In this document: positions 7,194 through 15,548 of the stretch, piece after piece | Numbering within the stretch: position 1 is the stretch's first letter | Layout: every line of letters starts with the position of its first letter | Assembly: GCA_003170375.1 (NCBI GenBank) | Contig: PMZN01000193.1 | Location: 12,518-28,065 of the forward strand | Reading direction: 5' to 3' | Length of the DNA stretch: 15,548 nucleotides | DNA from: Acidimicrobiaceae bacterium | Lineage (GTDB): Bacteria; Actinomycetota; Acidimicrobiia; Acidimicrobiales; Bog-793 | Notes under the pieces: model-generated | What the model saw: only the letters and a program-made list of their open reading frames with translations | Database searches by the model: none | Told to the model about the DNA's origin: nothing | Translations under genes and position numbers: made by a program

Positions 7194-8744
7194 CCCGCTT
7201 TCGCGAACGGTAGCCGGGCCATCGCCGGCGATCCTGGCCTTGGCGCGGATCACGCGGTTGGTGGCCGTGACATACGCGCGAGCGGCCGCCTCTACCACGT
7301 CGGTCGAGAGCCCACGACCCGATGCGCGCACGCCGTCGGAGTCGAGCTGGATGACGACGTCCCCGAGCGCGTCGATGCCGCCGGTGACCGATGAGACGTT
7401 GAAATCCGTGAGCTTGGCGTCGATGCCCGTCGCCTGCTTGATCGCCTTGCAGGTCGCGTCGATCATCCCGTCGCCTTCGGCGGTCGCCTCGAACTTGTGA
7501 CCATCGCGGCTCACCACGACCCTGGCGCGCGGCATCCCGATGGTGCCGCCCTGGACGTCGAGCACGTCGAGGGCGAAGCCCTCCTCGAGCGCGGTTCCCA
7601 GCTCCTCGGCGACGATCGCCTCGAGGTCGGCATCGGTCAGCTGCACCTTGCGGTCGGCCAGCTCCTTGAAACGGGCGAACGAAGCGTTCAAGGCGTCGCC
7701 CTGGACCACGATGCCGAGCTTCGCAAGTGTGTCCGCGAACGCGTGGCGCCCCGTGTGCTTGCCGAGGATGATCTGGCCGCCCTCCTGGCCCACCGAGGCC
7801 GCATCGATGATCTCGTAGGTCGAGCGCTCCTTGAGCACACCGTGCTGGTGAATGCCCGACTCGTGGGCAAAGGCGTTCTTGCCCACGACCGCCTTGTTCC
7901 ACTGGACCTGGTAGCCCGTCAGGCGTGCCACCATCCTGCTCGTCCGGGCCAGCTCCTTGGTTCTCACGTTCGTCTCCAACCCAGGAAACTGATCCGGGCG
8001 GACCTTGAGCGCCATGACCACCTCCTCGAGCGCGGCGTTGCCGGCGCGCTCGCCGAGACCGTTCACGCAGACCTCGACCTGGCGGGCGCCTGCGCGCACC
8101 CCCGACAGGCTGTTGGCCACAGCGAGGCCGAGGTCGTTGTGGCAGTGGGTCGAGATCACGTAGTCGCCGGCAACCTGGCCGCGGACGTGCGCGACGAGAT
8201 CGCCGTAGTCCCAGGGGATCCCGTAGCCGACGGTGTCGGGAATGTTCAAAGTGGTGGCACCGGACTCGACTGCTGCAGCCAGCACCTCCAGCATGAACTC
8301 GAGCGGCGTGCGGGTCGCGTCCTGGGGTGAGAACTCGATATCGGTGGTGTGCTCACGAGCCCTCGCGACCCCCATACGCACCGCCTCGAGCACCTGATCC
8401 TCGCTCATCTTCAACATGTGCTCCATGTGGCTCGGGCTCGTCGAGATGAAGACGTGGATGCGGCTGCGCTCCGCGTCACGCAGCGCCTCGTAGCAGCGGT
8501 CCACGTCGGCCAGCTGGGTTCGCGAAAGCCCGGCGATAACCGGACCTTGGACAGTGCGGGCAATTAACTGGACGGCTTCGAACTCTCCCTGGCTCGAGAC
8601 AGGGAAGCCGGCCTCGATGTAGTCGACGCCGAGGCGCGCTAGTTGCTCGGCGATCTCGAGCTTCTCGCCGGGGTCGAGGGAGATCCCCGGCGACTGCTCG
8701 CCGTCCCGCAGTGTCGTGTCGAAGATGACCACTTTGTCGCTCAT
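7182..8744 (-). CDS. leuA: 2-isopropylmalate synthase
   Basis: LeuA condenses acetyl-CoA with 2-oxoisovalerate, the committed step of leucine synthesis, and is normally leucine-inhibited. The 520-residue protein begins with FDTTLRDGEQSPGISL (R13, D14), has EAGFP at 44-48, the metal-binding THCHNDLGLAVANS motif (H200, H202) and AFAHESGIHQHGVL at 291-304. The C-terminal regulatory domain runs from about 385 to 505 and is complete. This is the roughly 520-residue form close to the E. coli type, not the longer Mycobacterium form of about 600 residues. ATG 8744 is chosen because the family signature begins at residue 8 and GGAG lies 10 nt upstream (8755-8758). Expression is probably controlled by the leader-peptide attenuator between 8832 and 8971. 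The gene is convergent with leuD and stands alone in its unit. Confidence 0.96.
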   Translation of the reverse strand: MSDKVVIFDTTLRDGEQSPGISLDPGEKLEIAEQLARLGVDYIEAGFPVSSQGEFEAVQLIARTVQGPVIAGLSRTQLADVDRCYEALRDAERSRIHVFISTSPSHMEHMLKMSEDQVLEAVRMGVARAREHTTDIEFSPQDATRTPLEFMLEVLAAAVESGATTLNIPDTVGYGIPWDYGDLVAHVRGQVAGDYVISTHCHNDLGLAVANSLSGVRAGARQVEVCVNGLGERAGNAALEEVVMALKVRPDQFPGLETNVRTKELARTSRMVARLTGYQVQWNKAVVGKNAFAHESGIHQHGVLKERSTYEIIDAASVGQEGGQIILGKHTGRHAFADTLAKLGIVVQGDALNASFARFKELADRKVQLTDADLEAIVAEELGTALEEGFALDVLDVQGGTIGMPRARVVVSRDGHKFEATAEGDGMIDATCKAIKQATGIDAKLTDFNVSSVTGGIDALGDVVIQLDSDGVRASGRGLSTDVVEAAARAYVTATNRVIRAKARIAGDGPATVRESGVTP

Positions 8745-8831
8745 CGCTCGCTCGCTCCATTGTCGAGGCGCAACCGAGCCCTTCTTCCTGCCAGTCTTCG
8801 CGTAGTTGCCCGAAAACCGCACCCGGCCAAC

Positions 8832-8861
8832 AAAAAACCTCCTGGCCGAAGGCGCAGGAGG
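8832..8861 (-). terminator. Intrinsic terminator (attenuator) upstream of leuA
   Basis: On the minus strand CCTCCTG (8861-8855) pairs with CAGGAGG (8844-8838), with an inner GCC-TTC-GGC that strengthens the stem, followed directly by six T residues (8837-8832). This is a classic Rho-independent terminator. It lies 30 nt after the stop codon of a Leu-rich leader peptide and 87 nt before the leuA start, so it is positioned to stop transcription before leuA. Confidence 0.85.
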
Positions 8862-8865
8862 CGTT

Positions 8866-8889
8866 GGCGAGCGCGAAAGGGCGCTCGCC
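8866..8889 (-). promoter_or_regulatory. Leader hairpin following the leucine leader peptide
   Basis: GGCGAGCGC (8889-8881) and GCGCTCGCC (8874-8866) form a perfect 9-bp stem with a 6-nt loop on the minus-strand RNA, starting 1 nt after the leader stop codon. It has the place of the pause or anti-antiterminator stem of attenuators. Its 3' arm can alternatively pair with CGAGCG in the leader (8924-8919), and GCCAAC (8868-8863) can pair with GTTGGC just after the terminator (8831-8826). Which fold acts as antiterminator is not clear by eye. Confidence 0.65.
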
Positions 8890-8890
8890 G

Positions 8891-8932
8891 TCAGGTAAGG
8901 AGGAGGACCCGGATGAACCGCTCGTTCGTCAT
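8891..8932 (-). CDS. Leucine-rich leader peptide of the leuA attenuator
   Basis: A 13-codon reading frame, MTNERFIRVLLLT then TGA, on the minus strand. It contains Ile, Val and three consecutive Leu codons (CTC CTC CTT) placed 6-14 nt before the base of the following hairpin, the arrangement of leucine attenuators (leuL in enterobacteria). Ribosome stalling at these codons when charged tRNA-Leu is scarce would change folding downstream and allow readthrough into leuA. The ATG at 8932 has no well-spaced Shine-Dalgarno; GGTGA lies 1 nt before it and the predicted transcription start is only a few nucleotides upstream, so initiation may be nearly leaderless. Too short for routine gene callers. 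Confidence 0.75.
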   Translation of the reverse strand: MTNERFIRVLLLT

Positions 8933-8942
8933 GTCACCAGTG

Positions 8943-8971
8943 ATTGTGGTGGACAGGTCGTGATCCGTCAA
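8943..8971 (-). promoter_or_regulatory. leuA: Promoter of the leuA leader transcript
   Basis: Minus-strand TTGACG (8971-8966, five of six to consensus) is followed after exactly 17 nt by CACAAT (8948-8943, four of six). Transcription would begin near 8936, a few bases before the leader ATG at 8932. The box lies in the 28 nt just after the flavin-reductase stop codon, giving leuA its own promoter distinct from the serA operon. Confidence 0.65.
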
Positions 8972-8998
8972 GCGTGTAGTGCCCGCTGGCCTCTGCTC

Positions 8999-9505
8999 CT
9001 ACTCGGAGCCTGCGGCCCGGTCACCGCCTTCGGCGACGCCGCGGTAGCTGCTGCGATGGTGGAGAAGAGGGGTATGGCCTGTCTCGACGCCCATCTCGCG
9101 CACCCTGCCGAGCACGAGCAAGTGGTCACCGGTCTCGACAACCCGTTCGATGTCGCAGTCGACGAAGGCCACAGCACCCACCAGCACCGGGTTCCCCGAT
9201 GGTGCCGGATGCCACTCGACGCCGTCGAACTTGTCGGCCTCGCTCACAGCGAAGCGCGACGAGATCTCGGCCTGGTCGTGGCCGAGCACGCTGACGCAGA
9301 ACGACCCCGAGGTGTCGATGGGCGGCCAGCTCTTCGACGTCGTAGCGACGAAGAACCCAACGAGCGGGGGGTCGAGCGACACCGGGACGAAGGTCCCCAC
9401 CGACAACCCCTTCGGGCGGCCGTCGACAACCCCGGCGACGACCGCGACGCTCGTCGGAACATGCGCCATCACCTGGCGGAAGTGTTCCGCGCTGAGGTCG
9501 GGCAC
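8999..9505 (-). CDS. Flavin reductase-like, FMN-binding split-barrel protein
   Basis: 168 residues from GTG 9505. The N-terminus FRQVMAHVPTSVAVVAG (9-25) and GLSVGTFVPVSLDPPLVGFFV (about 33-53) match the flavin reductase-like domain, where the SxDPP segment and nearby Thr/Ser hold FMN. FCVSVLGHDQAEISSRFA and KFDGVEWHPAPSGNPVLVGAVAFVDCDIE with a following HLLVLGRV segment complete the barrel. Such proteins reduce FMN/FAD with NAD(P)H, often for a partner monooxygenase, but none is nearby, so the partner and substrate are unknown. The GTG start keeps the conserved N-terminal helix; an ATG at 9469 would lose it. serA ends 5 nt upstream, so it is co-transcribed with the aminotransferase and serA. 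The leuA promoter begins 28 nt after its stop. Confidence 0.82.
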   Translation of the reverse strand: MPDLSAEHFRQVMAHVPTSVAVVAGVVDGRPKGLSVGTFVPVSLDPPLVGFFVATTSKSWPPIDTSGSFCVSVLGHDQAEISSRFAVSEADKFDGVEWHPAPSGNPVLVGAVAFVDCDIERVVETGDHLLVLGRVREMGVETGHTPLLHHRSSYRGVAEGGDRAAGSE

Positions 9506-9510
9506 CGCCG

Positions 9511-11076
9511 CTAGGCGCCGGCGAGGCTGTGGATCTCGAGAATGCCGGCCGCGGCCCGAACGCGGCCGATCACCTCGGAGGGGACCGGACGATCAGTTGA
9601 GAGCACCATCAAGGCCGTGCCGCCGCCGGAAGTCTGGCCGACGGCCATGTTCGTGATGCTGACCCCGACATCACCCAGAGCCGATCCGACGAGTCCGATC
9701 ATCCCGGGGCGATCGTCATTGCGCACGATCAGCAGGTTCGCGTCGAACGGGAGGTCGACGGCGTGATCGTCGACCATGACGATCCGCTCGGTGCCCGTCC
9801 ACCCCAAGGTCCCTGAGACTGTATGGCCGCCACCGCGGAGCGTCACCTGGCTCAGGTAGTCGCCGGCGACCGTCGTCGAGGACTCGCGCACCTCCAAGCC
9901 ACGGTCCTTGGCGAAGTGCGGGACGTTCACGTACGAGACGGGCTCCTCGATCGCGGCCGCGAATATCCCCTTCAACGCGCAAAGCGTGAGAATCCGCGTG
10001 TCCTCTCCTGCGAGGTCGCCCTGGTATTCGACCTCCAGGTGGCCTGGCACAGCTTCACACAACGCAGCCAGCAAGCGGCCCAGTCGCTCCGCGACCCCGA
10101 CGAACAGTCGCACGCTCTCGCTGGCTCCGGGAGCGGCGACATTGACCGCATAGGGCACTAGCTCGCCCCGCAACGCGAGCACGATCTGCTCAGCGATCTG
10201 CTCGCCCGCCTTGTCCTGCGCCTCGGCCGTGCTGGCACCGAGGTGCGGCGTGACAACGACCTGGTCGAGCTCGAACAAGGGCGAGGACGTGCACGGCTCG
10301 GTGGAGAACACGTCGAGCGCGGCACCGGCGACCTGGCCCGACGCGATGGCATCGGCAAGCGCCTCCTCGTCGAGGATGGCACCGCGGGCGGTGTTGACGA
10401 TGCGGATGCCGGGCTTCGCCTTGGCGAGCAGCTCCTTGCCGACAAGCCCGATGGTCTCAGCCGACTTCGGCAGGTGGATGCTCACAAAATCGGCACTGGA
10501 GAAGAGCTCTTCGAGGCCAAGAAGCTCGACCCCCATCGTGCGCGCCCGATCAGCGGTCACGTACGGGTCATATGCGGTGAGCCGCATCCCGAAGGCGGCG
10601 GCGCGCTGGGCCACGAGGGAGCCCACGTGGCCCAGCCCGAGGATCCCGAGCGTCTTGCCGTGCAGCTCGACGCCCTCCCACTTGGATCGCTCCCACCGTC
10701 CTTTGACGAGGGCAGCATGCGACTGGGGGATGTTGCGGGCCTGCGCAAGCAACAGCGCGACCGCGTGCTCTGCGGCCGAGAGGATGTTCGACTCCGGGGC
10801 GTTGACGACCATGACGCCGCGACGAGTGGCCGCGGGGATGTCAACGTTGTCGAGCCCTACGCCCGCGCGCCCGACCGCAACCAGGTCGCGTCCGGCATCG
10901 AGCACCTCGGCTGTGACGCGGGTTGCAGAACGGATGACGAGAGCCGCCGCTCCGGCCACGGCGTCGACGAGCTCGGCCGGCGTGAGCGACAACTGCACGT
11001 CGACTTGGTGGCCTTCCGCTGCCATCAGCTCGAGCCCGCGCGGCGAAAGCGTCTCGGTAACAAGGATCCTTGCCAT
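9511..11076 (-). CDS. serA: D-3-phosphoglycerate dehydrogenase, long ACT-domain form
   Basis: SerA oxidises 3-phosphoglycerate to 3-phosphohydroxypyruvate with NAD+, the first step of serine synthesis. The 521-residue protein has the 2-hydroxyacid dehydrogenase fold (1-310) with VGRAGVGLDNVDIPAAT (68-84), the NAD-binding GILGLGHVG (144-152), and catalytic R231 (NTARG), E260 (DVFSTEP) and H278 (TPHLGAST). The allosteric substrate-binding domain spans about 320-440, and a C-terminal ACT domain beginning near 448 contains NDDRPGMIGLVGSALGDVGVSITNMAVG, the likely serine-binding site. This long architecture is the one found in actinobacteria and Bacillus. ATG 11076 is 3 nt after the stop of the upstream aminotransferase and the flavin-reductase gene follows after 5 nt, so the three form one operon. 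serC is nearby and divergent. Confidence 0.96.
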   Translation of the reverse strand: MARILVTETLSPRGLELMAAEGHQVDVQLSLTPAELVDAVAGAAALVIRSATRVTAEVLDAGRDLVAVGRAGVGLDNVDIPAATRRGVMVVNAPESNILSAAEHAVALLLAQARNIPQSHAALVKGRWERSKWEGVELHGKTLGILGLGHVGSLVAQRAAAFGMRLTAYDPYVTADRARTMGVELLGLEELFSSADFVSIHLPKSAETIGLVGKELLAKAKPGIRIVNTARGAILDEEALADAIASGQVAGAALDVFSTEPCTSSPLFELDQVVVTPHLGASTAEAQDKAGEQIAEQIVLALRGELVPYAVNVAAPGASESVRLFVGVAERLGRLLAALCEAVPGHLEVEYQGDLAGEDTRILTLCALKGIFAAAIEEPVSYVNVPHFAKDRGLEVRESSTTVAGDYLSQVTLRGGGHTVSGTLGWTGTERIVMVDDHAVDLPFDANLLIVRNDDRPGMIGLVGSALGDVGVSITNMAVGQTSGGGTALMVLSTDRPVPSEVIGRVRAAAGILEIHSLAGA

Positions 11077-11079
11077 CGT

Positions 11080-14389
<3,310 letters not shown>

Positions 14390-14420
14390 CGAGCCGCATC
14401 CTCCCACTTTCGCCGAAGGT

Positions 14421-14439
14421 ACCGGCCGGCGGCGCCGGT
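14421..14439 (-). terminator. GC hairpin downstream of the small secreted protein gene
   Basis: ACCGGC (14421-14426) and GCCGGT (14434-14439) form a 6-bp stem with a 7-nt GC-rich loop, about 70 nt after the stop at 14507 and upstream of the glycosyltransferase. No U-tract follows, so a role in termination is only possible. The rest of the 14390-14506 gap shows nothing else I can name. Confidence 0.25.
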
Positions 14440-14506
14440 CCGGCGTAGCCCCCCGTACCGCGCCGAGTCCTCGACTAGACGGCGCGGTCAGATCCAGGGT
14501 CGGTGC

Positions 14507-15175
14507 TCAGGCGGCCATGTCGAGCGCGAGCAGGTGTTCGAGGACGGTCACGTGCGATGCCGCGGTACCAAAGGTCTTCGCCCCGCGGCCCATGGCTGTG
14601 CCGAAGCCGGTGGTCCCCTTGTTGTCCGCGACGCCGACGAGCTGGCCCCCGTTCAGCGAGTGCGCGTAAGTCCAGCTGAACGCCGTCTTGCCGATGGAGG
14701 GCAGCGCCGTGAAGATGAGCTTCGCGCCCTTGCCCGACTCGGCGGCGACTCTCGCCTCGGCCGCTTTCAGCGTGGCCAGCTGGGCGGCCGGGATGCCGGC
14801 CTTCCGCGAGATGATGACCTCCCACCCGCTTGCGGAGTTGCCCATGAATATGCACTCGTACGTGGTGTTCTCGATGACGGGCTCCAAGAAGTGTTCCTTT
14901 GCCCCGACGATCGAGGAGACGGTCGAGACCGGGAAGTGGGCGCAGAAAGCCGAAATGGCCGTGCGCGGCGTGGAGCTCCGTCCGGTCAGCACGGATGCAG
15001 CGCGCTGCGGTCCCGTTCCGTGTTGCTGTGCCTGAGCCGCAGCCGGGAGCACGGCAAGAGACGCCGCGCAGCTGCTCGCCGCGAGCATTGCGCCGGCAAG
15101 CCACAGAGCCCGGGCCCTGTGTCGGATCGAGGTGGTCGTGGCGCCGCGCGGCGCGCCGGCCCATGAGGTGCTCAT
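14507..15175 (-). CDS. Small secreted protein of unknown function
   Basis: 222 residues from ATG 15175, chosen because AAGGAG (15189-15184) lies 8 nt upstream; the frame is open back to 15334 but that part reads as noise. The N-terminus has basic residues (R10, R18, R20, R22) then a hydrophobic Ala/Leu stretch ALWLAGAMLAASSCAASLAV and PAAAQA-QQHG, a plausible signal peptidase I site near residue 48. SSC is not a good lipobox. The mature domain has two cysteines, in SAFCAHFPVSTVSSIVG and NTTYECIFMGNS, which could form a disulfide, followed by an Ala-rich helix (AAQLATLKAAEARVAAE) and a Gly-rich C-terminal half. The order (Cys, short valine-rich strand, Cys, helix) recalls small actinobacterial secreted DUF3558-like proteins, but I cannot assign a family. 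It may be exported or cell-wall associated. Confidence 0.7.
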   Translation of the reverse strand: MSTSWAGAPRGATTTSIRHRARALWLAGAMLAASSCAASLAVLPAAAQAQQHGTGPQRAASVLTGRSSTPRTAISAFCAHFPVSTVSSIVGAKEHFLEPVIENTTYECIFMGNSASGWEVIISRKAGIPAAQLATLKAAEARVAAESGKGAKLIFTALPSIGKTAFSWTYAHSLNGGQLVGVADNKGTTGFGTAMGRGAKTFGTAASHVTVLEHLLALDMAA

Positions 15176-15183
15176 CAGCTCTG

Positions 15184-15189
15184 CTCCTT
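15184..15189 (-). promoter_or_regulatory. Shine-Dalgarno site of the small secreted protein
   Basis: Minus-strand AAGGAG is 8 nt before ATG 15175 and decides the start against several in-frame upstream codons. Confidence 0.7.
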
Positions 15190-15277
15190 GGTCGAGGTTG
15201 CCTAAGGTGTGCTCGAAGGCCGGTCGAGACCGTGAATGACGTCCCTGTCCTCCCACGACGTCAGGCCGTATGCTCCG

Positions 15278-15283
15278 ATGATA
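15278..15283 (-). promoter_or_regulatory. Candidate -10 box for the small secreted protein
   Basis: TATCAT on the minus strand lies about 100 nt before the start at 15175 within the 155-nt gap after the nucleoside phosphorylase gene. TTGCCG (15309-15304) is upstream but 20 nt away, too far for a standard -35. If active, the transcript would carry a leader of roughly 95 nt. Confidence 0.3.
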
Positions 15284-15330
15284 AGGGCCTATGACAGTTA
15301 CATCGGCAATGCGGCCTGGGTACTTGACGT

Positions 15331-15548
15331 TCAAAACGCGAGCGGCAGCTGCACGGCTGTGTCCATGGCCAACCAGAAGAGCGCTTCGCGCACATCATGG
15401 GCATGCACCCAGTCCCGGTGGTCCCAGGAGTCGCCGGCGAGGCTGTCGCCCGCGTAGAGGAGCTGGCCGAGCACAACGCCCCTGAACCGGGCCACTGCCA
15501 ACAGCGCGGCCGCCTCCATCTCGACGGTGATGCACCCCTCGGCTCGCC
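15331..15548 (-). CDS. Nucleoside phosphorylase (PNP/UDP family), C-terminal end
   Basis: The last 71 codons of a gene that enters from the right edge. The sequence includes CITVEMEAAALLAVARFRGV near its visible start, then LGQLLYAGDSLAGDSWDHRDW. VEMEAAAL is the nucleoside-binding motif of PNP/uridine phosphorylase family enzymes, in which the Met-Glu pair contacts ribose and base, and the following YAGD-like stretch is the base-binding loop. These enzymes split purine or pyrimidine nucleosides with phosphate. The end of the protein, HDVREALFWLAMDTAVQLPLAF, forms the terminal helix. The stop is TGA at 15331. Uridine phosphorylase versus purine nucleoside phosphorylase cannot be settled from this fragment, and the phosphate site is outside the window. 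Confidence 0.8.
   Translation of the reverse strand, partial: RAEGCITVEMEAAALLAVARFRGVVLGQLLYAGDSLAGDSWDHRDWVHAHDVREALFWLAMDTAVQLPLAF

Noticed and set aside
8897..8963. A plus-strand frame MNRSFVMSPVIVVDRS with a seemingly perfect Shine-Dalgarno (AAGGAGGAGG) 6 nt before ATG 8913.
   Set aside because: The Shine-Dalgarno is simply the reverse complement of the Leu codon run CTC CTC CTT of the leader peptide on the other strand, and the frame overlaps the leuA promoter. The attenuator explains the sequence better.
8745..8998. A T-box riboswitch as the regulator of leuA.
   Set aside because: I see no T-box consensus or specifier stem; the leader holds a translated Leu-rich peptide and attenuator hairpins instead.

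Overview
The window comes from a high-GC bacterium, most likely an actinobacterium. The evidence is GC-rich third codon positions, an actinobacterial-style SerC and LeuB, GTG/TTG starts, and -10 boxes of TANNNT type placed 6-7 nt before a start codon, as in leaderless mRNAs. A short C-terminal motif in the CAP-like secreted protein resembles repeats I associate with Acidimicrobiia, so that class is a reasonable but unproven guess. I see no mobile element, CRISPR array, tRNA or rRNA. The region looks like core chromosome devoted to amino-acid biosynthesis.

Layout. (1) 1-4543, minus strand: a CAP-like secreted protein, 8-oxoguanine deaminase family amidohydrolase, leuB, ilvE and the 5' end of cimA, packed with gaps or overlaps of 2-36 nt. 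(2) 4544-4670: a compact divergent promoter region. (3) 4671-7159, plus strand: greA, leuC, leuD. (4) 7182-8971, minus strand: leuA, convergent with leuD and preceded by its own promoter and what reads as a transcription attenuator, namely a 13-residue leader peptide with Val-Leu-Leu-Leu, a hairpin and a U-tailed terminator. (5) 8999-12318, minus strand: aminotransferase (aspC type), serA and a flavin-reductase-like gene in one tight operon. (6) 12438-13577, plus strand: serC, divergent from the aminotransferase. (7) 13574-15548, minus strand: a family 2 glycosyltransferase overlapping the serC stop codon by 4 bp, a small secreted protein of unknown function, and the 3' end of a nucleoside phosphorylase.

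How the genes fit together. leuA, leuCD, leuB and ilvE supply every dedicated step from 2-oxoisovalerate to leucine, split over three transcription units. CimA would let LeuCD and LeuB also make 2-oxobutyrate from pyruvate for isoleucine. serA and serC give two of the three steps of serine synthesis; serB is not in the window. The best-supported regulatory element is the leucine attenuator in front of leuA. No gene cassette here looks like a wholly new system; the points of interest are regulatory architecture and a few unexpected neighbours.
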